64,000 bases of DNA from Phallus indusiatus (taxonomy: Eukaryota; Basidiomycota; Agaricomycetes; Phallales; Phallaceae). This document shows, in pieces, positions 47,301-59,124 of the stretch. The stretch covers positions 62,001 through 126,000 of the forward strand of contig JAQFWX010000089.1 in NCBI GenBank assembly GCA_027605045.1. The letters are read 5' to 3'. Numbering within the stretch: position 1 is the first letter of the stretch; every line of letters starts with the position of its first letter. Below the pieces are notes generated by a model that saw nothing but the letters and a program-made list of their open reading frames with translations, did not search any database and was not told where the DNA came from. The position numbers were made by a program, and so were the translations under genes.

Positions 47301-48200
47301 ATGAAATTCCTTTTCTGCTTCATCGCCTCTGCTATCGTTATTATCCCCGAGATCCTCGCGCAACGCGTTCACGAGGATGTTACGGATAGTCCAGAGGTAA
47401 GTGTCTTAATTGTTTGCATATCACACATCTACATTGGCGTTGTATATTCTCAGGAGATCTCGGGAGTCATTTATTACAATAATTGCAATTTCACGAGTCA
47501 ACTGCTGGGGACTATCAATGATGCTGAGGGAATTCCTAATGCGATTCCTCTGACGTCCGATTTGCCAGCCAATAACTCTCAATGGGTCAAGTTTGATTCT
47601 CTACAAGTTACTAATGACACGGTTGTACGGTCTTTAGTGTTATATGATGTCGATCGCACCTCATCGATGGTTTCAGGTAGTTTTATCTGCAACATCCGTC
47701 TTTCAGACTAGTCCCGGCACACCAGTCCCATTCTCATTCACGACAAATGATAGCAGTGATTGTAATGCTCAGGTTATATGGTAAGTATGATTCTAAGTCA
47801 AGTTTACCTGCTCCGTCGACTGAACGAACACAATAGTACTGGCTCACCTTTGGACTATTTTTTGACCTTTGGGGGTCTGCAATGTTTTGACAGCGACGTC
47901 GGAACCGTTTCTGTTGTACGTTCAGTCACTTGGAGTATAGATTAACCAGCTAAACAAGCCAATTGATAGTATGGCCTATGTGCTGGTATGGTTCACTGCC
48001 TAACTATGTGGCCTTCGCTCAAATCTGACAGGTTTATACTTGGGCTCGGAAGGAACTCAGCTTCCCTGCCAGCCAGGATCTATATGCACGTACAATAATC
48101 AGGTATATATTTTTGGTATCTTTGGTCCCGCAGCCTGGTCGATAATGTTCTTCTTCAGTTCGACTCACAATGTCTTCCAATTTCCGCCGAAGCTGCCTGA
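47301..48200 (+). CDS. Cysteine-containing secreted protein
   Basis: Not recognised. Seven exons: 47301-47396, 47454-47669, 47707-47780, 47837-47915, 47970-47985, 48032-48102 and 48159-48200. They sum to 594 nt (197 aa) in one frame. The signal peptide (MKFLFCFIASAIVIIPEILA) is followed by a beta-rich middle with possible N-glycosylation sites (NFT, NNS, NDT, NDS). The Cys-containing C-terminus reads YGLCAGLYLGSEGTQLPC, GSICTYNN, SQCLPISAEAA. The 37-nt intron at 47670-47706 (GTTTCA donor) is the weakest junction; without it the frame stops at 47711. A 16-nt microexon adds GLCA. Likely extracellular; role unknown. Confidence 0.65.
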
Positions 48201-48518
48201 CGATCATAGCTATCTTCAAGTTGACTATGCATTTATGTATGTAACTTTCTATGTACATATTTTGTTTCAAGTTCATTGTGTTGTTCTCTGCATCACTGTG
48301 CGTCAAGCGTCCCGCGCTCGCATCTCACGACAATAACAGCTCCCAGGATCACTAACTAGATAACATGACTTTGAGATAAATTCGGTTTATAGCATCTGTA
48401 TCAAACCAGCGGAGAAGCATGTGAAGTCATGTTATATGCATAATTCATTACAATATCAAGATTACTTTTAGCGATCGGTATATACACGCAGACCTGAAAA
48501 CCGTCCATCTTTGGGTAT
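48201..48518. other. Intergenic between convergent genes
   Basis: 318 nt separating the secreted-protein gene and the F-box gene; presumably both 3' ends. Confidence 0.4.
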
Positions 48519-50337
48519 TTATAAAATGATATCTTTGAAGCTGTCGAAGTGAAAGTGACTTTCCTCTGGGCCGAAGTCCGTCGGTCTTGCAAACCAGTCC
48601 CGACAGTAATCGATATACTCTTCAACTTCAGTCGACATGGGCTCGCGTGTCGTCTTCTCCAGGTCCATGTGATAATCGAGGGTGTGCGCATATATCTGGT
48701 TAAGAAAATCGATACACGATCCCGTAACATACATGGGCTTCTCGGAAAGCGCCAACAAGAGAGCAGCAATTTGTGTCGTGTATGGGAGAGACATGGAGAG
48801 GTCGCTGAAGGAGAAGTCGATAACCGTAAGAAACGGGAGGAGCGTTAGGATTTGTTGATTGTCTCTTTCTGGGGGTGAGAAACGAGTTTTGAGGAAAAGG
48901 CTGAAATTGGGGATGCGTGGAAGACTATGCATGGGTGTTTGGAAAGGGTGCGTAAAGTCGAACGGGTTTGTTACGTCCTCGCCGTTTACGGATACATTCA
49001 AACTGAGCGCTTGTATACCAGGAGAGTATCTCGCGAATAAACCCAATACGTTCGCGAAATGGAAAGGAACCGCCGTGAGTACTTGTAAGACGCGCCAGGC
49101 GACAGACCCTTGACGACTCCGGACAAGTTGGCTGTAGTTATCATATGTCATGTTCACCTTACAATAGCGTAACTTCAGGGAAATCAGTTTTGAACATTGG
49201 AGAATTGGATAAAAAGAGGTCCATGGTATAATTGGTGACGTCTCTACTGGTATTTCTCCTACGAGTGTTAAAGATTGTAACTCTGGGCATTTACTCCCTA
49301 TCATCGCAAGTAGGTCAAGGATAATATGGTCGGGTAACGACCAGGGCATAATCCAGTTAAGTTTCCTAAGCGACGAAAAGGAGGACCTGGAGAACATATT
49401 GAAAGCTATCACAGGGGAAACCAATGGACCGAGTGCGATATCCTCTAGCAACAAAAACTCTTTTGCGACGTCATTCTGCCGGGTTATAGACCTTTTGTCA
49501 ATGGCTATATCAAAGGAGAATGCATTTCTGCGGTGAATGTGGAGCTGTGATAGACCGGTCGTTTGAGATAATTTCTCCACCGTCTCATCCGTAACCAATA
49601 CAGCGGGGAAGTCCAGGGATGTTAAACTTTGTGCAAAAGTTGACACAATGTTGAGGAACGGGGTTAAGTTTGTCATTCGCTCATCGGGTTCGATATCCTG
49701 CACTGTGTCTAGGTGAAAAACTTTCAACCTTGACACTCGAGTTGTCAATGTGCGAGACAAATGACTGAACCACTCCGAGTTAATGTCATGTAAATCCCAT
49801 CCCTCAAGCAAAAATTTTTCCAAGTTTGGAGAAATTAATGGATCTATATCCGTTGTTCGCGGGTCGTTTGTTCCGTGCCATTCCAAGCTATGACATCCTG
49901 GGAAAAGGTAGTCGGTCGTACCCAGAGGCAGATTTCGGGTCGAAACCCGTAAAAATCTCACAGCATCCTGGAGAGCGAAAGTGTCACGACCGAAACCTAT
50001 CAAAACCCTAACTCTGCTGGAATACTCAAAAAATCTTCTCCAGGTCTGGTATGTAGGAGGCTCCAAAATTCCCTAGAGATTTTTGGGGAGTCGTATCGGA
50101 GACGAAAAAATCAATAACCTTTGAAAGTCTTACGTAGCAACGACATGAACTTGGGCCACCCATTTTTGTTGTTCCCAACACGTCCAGCGCGTCCTTCAGC
50201 CTCACAGTTTTCCACAAAAATGGCATAGAGGCATGGAAGAAAAGATAATTAACACAAATGGTGTTGCCAAGATCAGAAGAAGGCAAGGTGGAAAGAATCA
50301 TATCCACCAGCTCGCGAGTTCTGAGAACGCGGTTCAT
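48519..50337 (-). CDS. F-box/LRR-like protein
   Basis: Two exons, 50337-50119 and 50072-48519 (1773 nt, 590 aa). The N-terminal F-box-like segment is RVLRTRELVDMILSTLPSSD followed by HASMPFLWKTVRLKDALDVL, the classic basidiomycete layout (xLxxI...LxxCxxVxxxxxxxxxPxLWxxL). A splice joins RLSK to GILEPPTYQTWRRFFEYSSR. The long second exon carries irregular leucine-rich repeat-like segments (for example LTSLDFPAVLVTDETVEKLS, CPELQSLTLVGEIPVE, CSKLISLKLRYCKVN). Such proteins recruit substrates to SCF ubiquitin ligases through Skp1; the target is unknown. Confidence 0.8.
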
Positions 50338-50827
50338 TGCTAGAAACTGTTGTTGAGTACAGTGAAGACAGTTGGACAATTATCATTGAGCCGACTTATA
50401 TACTTTCCTCCCCCTCTTGACTGTCTTTATGTTCAATTGGACTCACAACGTTTGCGAGGACCCGTTTTCAACTGGTACCATCATGTCCACTAACGAGGCT
50501 CAACGATGTCCAGAATCCAACCGCCTGAAAATGGACGCCAAGCCCCCGATACCGATTGCAGTGGATCGATGTATGTACATATACACGGATATTGCTGGCG
50601 GTAAGAATTTCGAAAGATTGTTGTTGTCGCGCGCCAGAACAAGTGTTCATGCCGAACTGATCTTTGTTCTCCTTCGACGTGTTGCTGAGAAGAACAAACA
50701 ACAGATTTAATGTCTAAAATATCGGGCCTTTGTTTCACTAGGTCCTCAGTCCTAGTATATTTCCCCTTTGGGCCATGTCCTAAAACAATACTCCTAAAAC
50801 AATACTTTCGGTCCCCATTTTGAAAAG
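50338..50827. other. Upstream region; start of a tandem duplication
   Basis: From about 50600 the sequence matches 52140 onward (for example ccagaacaagtg, ctttgttc, tttcactaggtcctc). It is the promoter side of a tandemly duplicated unit. The frame 50417-50710 is probably not a gene. Confidence 0.5.
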
Positions 50828-50833
50828 TATAAA
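50828..50833 (+). promoter_or_regulatory. TATA box of tandem gene A
   Basis: TATAAA in aaagtataaatccagtat, 93-98 nt before the ATG. It is conserved at the same distance in the second copy (52370-52375). Confidence 0.65.
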
Positions 50834-50925
50834 TCCAGTATGAAGTGCAATTTCAACCTAGCACTTAAGCCCCTCACCCCCCTTCAACGAACCAACAAAT
50901 AACCGAATTTGATCCTCGACCAAAC

Positions 50926-51734
50926 ATGAACTACAAAGATCCAAACGTCAACGCGGGATACCTTCCGCTCGCAGAGTTGGTCGCACCGAGCCAGAAGAAT
51001 ACAAGGCGGCCTTCCGAAAAATTGTTGAACTGGGAGACCAATTTTATCGACAAGTGTTGTGAAGGGACCAAGTACCCAAGTCGAGCATTGAAATCCCAGT
51101 GGGCTTTAATCTTGGCAGAGAAGAGGGTGCGCAATATGAAGCCCAATGCCGAGAGCAAGGAGAACCTTCAGCTTCAACAAAAATGGCTTACACAGTACGT
51201 GACTATAGCTGATTCAAAGACTTAATTGAATGGACGATCGGGTATATATAGTTATGAGGAACAAATCGACGGCTGGATAAAAAACAGGATCTCATCGTCA
51301 AGGCAGGAGGGTGAAACCCCCCGAAAACACCTTGGCAGCGAAAAAAATCCGTTTCTGCCCACTGCTGCCAACAAGTCCACCAGTCATTCTACTCCTGTTC
51401 AACCATTCGCACTCAGAAAAAACCATAGTGGGTTTCTTGATATTCATGAAGAGGTGAGTTCCGTCCTCCGCCATCAATCTGAGAATTCATCTTTTTTTCA
51501 TCTTGTCAGGGATTCCGTGGAGACTTGCCCCGAATCGAGGGTGTAGCGGTTGACGTTAAACACAATACCGGAATTGTCTCGGCTGCCATTTCGCTCGATG
51601 ACGACGAGGTCTTCCGCACCGGAAGCCGGCTAGATATCCTAGCCCACATAGCCTCTTTACAGCAACCTTTGCCTGTACCCAACAAGAGACAACTCCATCC
51701 CACTTCTATCAACCCCGGGAGACAAATGGAATAG
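50926..51734 (+). CDS. Unrecognised protein, tandem copy A (intact)
   Basis: Three exons: 50926-51194, 51252-51453 and 51510-51734 (696 nt, 231 aa). Starts MNYKDPNVNAGYLPLAELVA. A charged helical region follows (WETNFIDKCCEGTKYPSRAL, QKWLTHYEEQIDGWIKN), then a polar linker rich in Ser, Thr and Pro. The C-terminal block DDDEVFRTGSRLDILAHIAS with LQQPLP is the best conserved part in copy B. No signal peptide, membrane span or known motif. Probably cytosolic or nuclear; possibly a lineage-restricted gene. Confidence 0.7.
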
Positions 51735-52369
51735 CGTTTCTAAATTCTTTCTGTTTTGGTTACCATTTGTCTTTTTGCGATCTATTGCATGTTTTAGGAG
51801 AATATCGTCGTTATTTTGTCACCCACCTTTGTGTAGATATTGAATGAATTTTTTTGCAGACACTGATAAGAGATCGTGCCCGTTTAGTCTTTAATGAATA
51901 TTTTTATGGGAGAGTGATGAAAGGCATTTGCTGAAGTAACCGTGCAGAATTCTCGCGAGTGTGCAGTACAGGATGCAATCGATTAGATGAATTAACGATG
52001 TTCAAACTCCGCCTGAAAGTTGCGGGCCGGGAAAGTCAAACAACTGATGCATGATGTCTGAAAGCCAACGACTTGACGTCGAATCCTGATGTCAATTCGA
52101 GTGGACCTATGCGCATATGCATGCGTATTGTCATACTAATTCTCGATGGATTGTTGTTGTCACGTAGGCACTGCGCCAGAACAAGTGGCCACGCCAGACT
52201 TGTCTTTGTTCGCGTCCGAGGTGTTGTCCTAAAGAGTGAACAACAAAACAACATCGGCTTAAGGACCAGAACGTCGGGCTTTGTTTCATTAGGTCCTCGG
52301 TCATAGGAAATCCCCCCCTTTTGTGCCATGTCCCGAACTTGGCATACTTTCGGTCCCCGTTTTGAATGG
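51735..52369. other. Spacer of the tandem duplication
   Basis: 3' flank of copy A and 5' flank of copy B. The segment 51960-52030 resembles 53410-53480 downstream of copy B, showing that flanks were duplicated with the gene. Confidence 0.5.
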
Positions 52370-52375
52370 TATAAA
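52370..52375 (+). promoter_or_regulatory. TATA box of tandem gene B
   Basis: TATAAA in tggtataaatacagtata, about 91-96 nt before the copy B ATG at 52466. Confidence 0.6.
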
Positions 52376-52465
52376 TACAGTATAAGGTGCAGTTTGAACA
52401 AAGCACTTAAACCCTCCACTTCCTTTAACGAATCAACCAATAACGTAACTCGACCTCATCCGAAC

Positions 52466-53197
52466 ATGAACTTCGAAGCAAATGTCTTGAACGCGGGATA
52501 CCTTCCAGCTGCACAGTTAGTCGCACCGAACCAAGGCAACCTTCGGGAAAGTGGCTGGAATGGGAGCTAGATTTCATCGAACGGTGTTATACTACCACAA
52601 AGTTTCCAAGTCAAACACTAAGGCGGGAATGGCCTTTCGTTTTGACCGAGAAAGGCTGCGAAACACGGTGAAGGCGTGGGCCAACGCCAAGACCAAGGAG
52701 AAGTGGACAAATATTTGGCTTTCGCAGTACGTCACTACAGCTGGTTTAAAGAATTAATTGAAAGGATGTTCGGATATGTAGTTACGAAAAACAAATCGAA
52801 AGCTGGTTTAACAATAGGGAGACGTCGCTGAAGCGAGCAGGTGAAGCCAAGGAAGAAAGTAGAGTTGCAGTGCCTATCCACAACTTCACCAATCATTCTG
52901 CTACTCTTGTTCAGCAATACGCAACCGAATATCAGAAGAATTGCGAAGAGGTCCGTAATCAGCCCCATCCTGTATAACTCACTGCATTCCAACTTTTCAT
53001 CTCCTCAGAAGTCCTCCGGAGACACACCCGAGATCCAGAGAGGGAGCATCTCTTTCGATGACGAGGTGTTTCGGAGCGGAACCCGATTAGAAATACTTGC
53101 ACATCTTGCATCGTTACAGCGGCCTTTGCCCTCATTACCCCAGCACACTTCGACAAACCGTGTAGCTACTAGGGCACACACATACTCCTGCCCCTGA
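52466..53197 (+). pseudogene. Tandem copy B, frameshifted
   Basis: Paralogue of the gene at 50926. It starts MNFEANVLNAGYLPAAQLVA in frame, then loses the frame near 52530: the homologous text (KWLEWELDFIERCYTTTKFP) continues in another frame, and a second shift follows near 52650, where RLRNTVKAWANAKTKEKW lines up again. The remaining exons (YEKQIESWFNN after the TAG acceptor; SFDDEVFRSGTRLEILAHLA near 53055-53115) are open and end at 53197. The second donor is GTCCGT instead of GTGAGT. Two frameshifts argue for a young pseudogene, unless they are sequence errors. Confidence 0.65.
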
Positions 53198-53825
53198 CAA
53201 GGAGTGACCTCATCGTACTTCTCTCAGATCCGCGGGCCATCAGGACTACTCGTATCTTGCGAAATACGATAAAGATGTTGTTTTAGCTTCAGATTGTATT
53301 GTCGTCGTTTTGCCACCCACTTCTTGGTAGATATTGAAGTTTTGCCTATATTGATAAGAGACCGTTTGACATTGGCTAAAGGAGAATGTAATATTCTCGC
53401 GAACGTAGTGCAGGATGTAATCGATAAGACTAAAGCTTACGAATTACGGTGTTCAACCGCCGCCTAAAATTTTTCCGAATGTTCACGCGTGAACGCGTCG
53501 AGAGCAACTTCAAGAAATTCAGTTGAAGGTGCTTCTTTCTTCCACTTCAATTTCGATGGTTTGATGTCGAATCCTACTAGCTTTAAGAAAAGAACTGAGA
53601 CCACTCATCCACATTTCCATCCATACTCTAGCTTGAGATATGAGTCAAGCCACTCCTATCAAAACGATTACATTCCTTGTCTTTCATCATCTGAATTAAA
53701 GAAAAGTTTCGTTCGTCTCTGTAAACGCTGTATGCATAATAAATAACTTGTGTGCTGAATACAAAATTACTAAATGAGTTGGGGCCCTGAACTACTAGTA
53801 TATTGCTTCCAGATCAAGAGTCAAG
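53198..53825. other. Spacer, no gene seen
   Basis: The frame 53489-53746 has no homology or splice support. The left part repeats the copy A 3' flank. Confidence 0.4.
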
Positions 53826-55911
53826 TTATTGCTCCTTATCTGCCTGTTCCAAAACTTTCGCAATAATCAACTGGCGTAGCCGCCTTCTAGCCATTAGTGA
53901 ATGACAATTATGGTTTTGAAAAGCCCACGTCGCATCTTGCCATATAATTTCCTCATTTTTCACTCGAATCGAGTACGGACGAAAAATTCTCGCACCTCCT
54001 GGCTATTGAACGTGGTCAAAGTCAGTAATAACAATCAAAATGAAGAAAAAAGCTAGGTGGATTGACATACGTGTTCTCTCATATATTGAGTGACGTCAAT
54101 CAAATAATCGTCTATCATCAGGAAACAGCATTCCTTTGGGGCCGCTCCGATGTGACTCTGAGCTTTAGCTCGACTCCAAACAGGTCCCTCCCATCTCTGT
54201 ACTTGCCCTTCGTGAACGGGATAACTATTAATTGCACCTTGATTGGAGAGGTTCTGCTGCTTTTCTTTCATATATTCTAGCGCATACTGGATTTCTTCGG
54301 TATCGGCACGTCGGACGTGGCTCGCCAATTTGAAATAAGAAAGCGAACTGATGATCCATTTGCAAGGGTCCCAGTCCGTCAGAGCAGGTCCCGCCCGGTA
54401 GTCATATGGAAATGCGTGCTATCTCGCGAATGTCATTTCTGGTTCTTATCATGATTAAAAATTGAAAGAAAATAAATTACATGCTAAAAAGCAAGTCAGT
54501 TTTACAATGATCGGTGTGCATGAAAAGACAAAGAATTACAAAGTTATGATTTCCTTCTCCACATGTGAACAGTGCCATAACCTACGAGATGTAAAATTCG
54601 AATATCGAGAACTTATCCAAAAATGGAATAATAAACCTTACCAGATTCCCTTTCGCGCTTGTTTCGTCTGAAAACCGTTGCAAGCCCTCCCAGTGAGCCA
54701 ACCTAAATCAAATATAAGATGCAGAGATAATTTGACCTGAGAATAGGGCAATACGAATTAACAATGAACGTCGAGTGCCATGCTAATCCAAAAATCAGCA
54801 TATGCCTTAGTTTCGCAAGCCGGAAAGACAAACTAAAAACTCGAGCAACCAGGCCCGCCCATATAAAGCTCCCTCGTGCGTCTCCCCATGTCAAACCCAA
54901 AATTGCCGGGAAAACGAATCCGAAGAAGATGGCAGCTTCCACTGGGTACATTTTATATTTGAGTATTTACGTAAAATCGTCAAGGATAACATACGGTAGT
55001 ATTTATGTTGAATTCTAACAACTAAACCGATGTATCAATGAGTGTTTACAGTGAGCTCCAAAAACAACACACTCATACTTACCTGGGTCGTTTTCCAAAT
55101 CATTTTTTTCTACTGAGTTTAACTTTTCATAGGTCGGTTTGAAAAAAATCCATCCCACGTGGGAGAAAAGCAGTCCTTTCGAAGCCGCATAACTGCGTGG
55201 GTTCGAGGGTGGGTGGTGGTAGCTTAATTATATGTTGCACTCACGGATCGTGATCAGGGTTGTCTGTGAATCTCTAATAGAAAAATTATCAAAACTGGAA
55301 TCGAGAAATTTGTTGGACGCGTGTTTACATGATGCAATCTATGTCTGAGACACCTAGAAAGTGAGAACATACCCGATTCTCTATCACTGCAGTAGAATTT
55401 CCATTTAAATGTTGAAAGCTTACCACCACTAATCCAATTTTTTCAGGTTAAAAAATAAGAGGACCTTCCATGAGTTTGCAGAGCTACTTACTTTGATTGA
55501 CCCTTGACAAGCCATGGACCCGAAGATAGCAACCATTACGCGGACAATCATTGTGGCCTTGAACGCACGGTGTGAATACAATCTATGATATCCAAGGGTT
55601 ATGCTATTCAAGAGAGATAGAAAGATAATGTTTCAACAAAATCCTGGTGCACAAGTATTTCGAAGTCCTCACCCAAGCATAGAAAGTCTATACGAAGCTA
55701 ATGCCAAAAAGAGAGAGTATATGGAAATGTTCTTCCACGGAGATACGTATAGAACTCCATAAGTAGCCAACACATGCGTTCCGACGAAGAATATGCTGTT
55801 TGGCCACCAGATAGGCGAATGGGGACGGGGTTTGGAGTTCTCTGTGTCTAAAACTGTTGAGACTGGTTTTCCTTTGATATACCCAGAGGATTCTGAGTTG
55901 GGTGACAGCAT
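53826..55911 (-). CDS. Delta9 acyl-CoA desaturase with cytochrome b5 domain, copy 1
   Basis: OLE1-type membrane desaturase that makes monounsaturated acyl-CoA in the ER. Start MLSPNSESSGYIKGKP at 55911. Hydrophobic spans include IFFVGTHVLATYGVLYV and AAIFFGFVFPAILGLTWGDA. Histidine boxes: GYHRLYSHRAF (box 1), a small exon LRHRLHH joined to RFTDNPDHDPYAASKG (box 2), and CGEGNHNF spliced to HAFPYDYRAG (box 3). The C-terminal cytochrome b5 domain has DYLIDVTQYMREH joined to PGGARIFRPYS (HPGG heme ligand) and WAFQNHNCHSLMARRRLRQL (second His); the stop is at 53826. Box 3 reads HNFHA rather than HNFHH. Tandem with copy 2. Confidence 0.9.
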
Positions 55912-56950
55912 CCGTGTCTCCGACTGATTCTGAAAGCTCGAGTTTTCTCTTGTCAGATTCGGTTGACAATCGGCGCGTCTAGTACTTGGGAAGGGAGTGT
56001 CGATGAGGTGGCTGATAGAGGAAAGATAGAGACCCGAGAGAAGATATTATAAAGATAATGAGTCTACGTATTAAAGCCTATTTGGGGGTGTCGGTTGGCA
56101 TAGCCTGAGCTACATCTTTTCCCTTTCCGTTGGGGAAGGCGATACGGTGCAATACGATACTTTCCTTAACTCTCTGGGATTATGAGATTGGCCACATCAC
56201 TGGGGTTAAGCTTTTCCGACGCACATTTTCCTAAATGATCATATCAACCTGGCCTAATAAATCCCTTTAGGAATTTCTTCTGATCGAGAATTAGATACCA
56301 ATAATATCATTCGGTAGCCATGTTTTGATATCCTGCCAATGTGGAACTGCTTCAGGTACTATCATTATCACATATCAAATCAATCAGTTGGGATTGCTAC
56401 GTACATGAGCCCCATGAACGAATAGTCGGGCGCTGGGGTGTAAGAGACCCAAAACCGCCTAAGGTCTTGTAACCACGCTGCACGCATCATGGCCGTTTTG
56501 TTCAGACGTAAACGCCGTGAGCCGTGGCGCTCAAATTGCCGAAGCTCTCTGTCAGAAAATTTGGGTTGATTTATTTCCAAAGGCAAACCCAAAACAATGC
56601 CAAAATAAACCAACCAGCTTTCTCCGACAGCTGTTATCATGTGAATTGTAATCCTGAAACCAACTAATACTATTGTTATAATGTACATCATAGCAATCTT
56701 GAAACCAACTACCGGTTTCTGACAGTAAAAGTGGCATTCACCTGGTCAAGGTAGTTTGAATGATAATTCAGTAGTAATAGATATTGTAAGTACTAATATG
56801 GTCTACAGGTAAAACGAAAAGGATCTACACTAACCAAGTATGTTCAAACAACATACAACGAAAGAATTGGCTTGAAATTACTTCCATAGTGCTAGCAGAA
56901 CGTTGAAATGTAGGCGGTGACCGTCACCAAACTCGGTTATGACACACATT
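55912..56950. other. Spacer between desaturase copies
   Basis: Includes a minus frame 56691-56380 (ends DYSFMGLMYVAIPTD) with one hydrophobic stretch. No family or splice support was found. Confidence 0.35.
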
Positions 56951-59063
56951 CTAAGAAGTATCCTCTAGTTCCAGAATCTTAGCGATAGCCAATTGGCGTA
57001 ACCTTCTCTTGGCCATAAGAGAGTGGTAGTTGTGATTCTGGAATGCCCAAGTCGCGTCCTGCCATATGACACTATCATCTTCTGCATCAGAGTCGGTGGG
57101 CACAACTCGGATTGAATAAGGGCGGAATATCTTTGCGCCACCGGGCTTTGAGAGAAAAATTAAATCTCAGAAGAACAAGCAAAAAGGAAGTTTTTGGATA
57201 AAGCCCTTACATGCTCCTTCATATAATGGGTAACGTCAATAAAATAATCATCAACCGTGATAAAACAACGTTCTCGTGCAGTTTTCACGTGATCACAAGC
57301 TTTGGTGCGACTCCAAACGGGACCGTCCCATTTCTCCATTTGTCCTTCATGCAGGAGCACCGGCGTCGTCGGCTGCTTATGGGGGTGGGTGATCGTATTT
57401 CCGAGATCGTTATGGTGAGGTTCTTGTACTCGTTTCTGTTTCCTGTTCATGTATTCTAGCGCGTAATAAATATCCTCGGTTCGAGCACGTCGAACCTGGT
57501 AAACTAGTCCCAAATAGGACAGTAGGTTTATGATCCATTTGGAAGGATCCCAGTCTGTCAAAGCCGGACCTGAACGGAAATCGTATGGAAATGCGTGCTG
57601 TAAAAAAGACGATCAATAACCCGCGGTTCGGTTTCATGTAGGATCACTGAGGAAATTTTACATGCTTTCAACGTGTCAGTATGACGCGACGCTTTTCCGT
57701 GGCAAGGTGTATAGACTTACGAAATTGTGATTTCCTTCTCCACATGTAAGCAACGCCATGGTCTACGAATTCAAATTAACGATATCTTTAATTTTTCTGG
57801 ATGACATAGACGCAGACACTCACAAGGTTTCCCTTCGCACTCGTCTCATCGGAGAATTGTTGTAAACCATCCCAGTGAGCAAACCTACAGGTTTTCCAAC
57901 ATAAGTTTTCTTCCTAAACGATCGGAATATAACTTACGAGTTGACTAGGAACGTGCAATGCCAGACTACACGTTCAAGACATGAGCTGGCATTGCGAAAG
58001 TAAAAAAACACACACGCACTCATGACCCTAGCGATCAACCCTGCCCATATGAAACCACCCTTTGGATCTCCCCATAGCCACCCTAAAAACGTTGGGAGAA
58101 TCAACCCAGATATTATGGCGCCTTCGACTTGAGAAATAGAAAAAAGAATCCATCATAAGGACCATTTCATAGCCACCACTTTAATATGACGTACTGTAAA
58201 ACCTGTGCTGTATTCTCACGACTGTTTGATCGTATTTAGTGAGCTAACAGAGGAAAAAGGAGCTCCGTCGGGAATTCAAATGATGCGTTTACCTGGATCA
58301 TCCTCTAAATCTTTTCTCTCCACTGATTCTAGTTTCTCGTATGCAGGTTTGAAAAATATCCATCCTACGTGGGAGAAGAGAAGGCCTTTCGTAGCGGCAT
58401 AACTGTAGCGCGGGACAATTGAGAAGAGAGGAACATTTGTTTAGGAAAATCCGTACTGACGGGTCGTGCACGGGATCGTCTGTGAAGCGCTAAAACAAAT
58501 GATGTTGGCGTCATATACGATAAGGGTTGCTTGGACGAACGTGATGTAGTCTATGTCGAAGGCACCTAAAGCAAATCAGACACGTGTTTCAACTTTGCGA
58601 CGTGGATTGGGAATGACTTGAGACTGACCACCACTAGATACAAATTACGATATACCATAGTGCATTAGTTCGAACGAGAACGTTCAGAACATGAATACCT
58701 ACCTTTATTGAACCTTGAAACGCCATTAAACCTAGAATTGCTAATACAGTACGGGTACCAGCTGTCGCACGAAATGTTCGGTGAGAATACATCCTGTGGT
58801 ATCCTATGGTTATACTATAATGATCGTGTATAGATTCTCAGTGAAGACTCGAGAGAAGAAGAGAGCACTCACCCAAACATTCCAAGTTGCCATAAGACGA
58901 ATGTCAGAATGAGCGTGTATGTTGGGACTCGTTTGAGTGGGGACACGTATACGACCCCATAAGCTGCAAGCAGATGTGTCCCAACGAAAAAGATGGCATT
59001 CGCCCACCAAATGGGGGGGCTCGGTCTGTTTGGCCTAATGTCTCCTGAGGGAACGTACTGCAT
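56951..59063 (-). CDS. Delta9 acyl-CoA desaturase with cytochrome b5 domain, copy 2
   Basis: Paralogue of the preceding gene with the same exon layout. Start MQYVPSGDIRPNRPSPP at 59063, the first ATG after a TATA-like element; a longer upstream frame lacks an ATG. Histidine boxes: GYHRMYSHRTF, then an HRxHH exon, then CGEGNHNF joined to HAFPYDFRSG. The linker is longer than in copy 1 (RVQEPHHNDLGN region). The cytochrome b5 domain has DYFIDVTHYMKEH joined to PGGAKIFRPYS and WAFQNHNYHSLMAKRRLRQL, ending ILELEDTS at 56951. Box 3 reads HNFHA as in copy 1. Both copies look intact. Confidence 0.9.
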
Positions 59064-59113
59064 CGTCTCTTGGTTGAACAGAAAGTGCGCTCTGAAGGGA
59101 CATTCTGAGATCC

Positions 59114-59124
59114 TATATAAATAA
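59114..59124 (-). promoter_or_regulatory. TATA-like element of desaturase copy 2
   Basis: Minus strand reads TATTTATATAG, about 50-60 nt before the ATG at 59063. Confidence 0.5.

Noticed and set aside
53489..53746. 85-codon frame downstream of tandem copy B
   Set aside because: No homology, low-complexity content and no promoter or splice signals.
56380..56691. 103-codon minus frame between the desaturases
   Set aside because: It has one hydrophobic stretch, but no family, exon partner or promoter was found.
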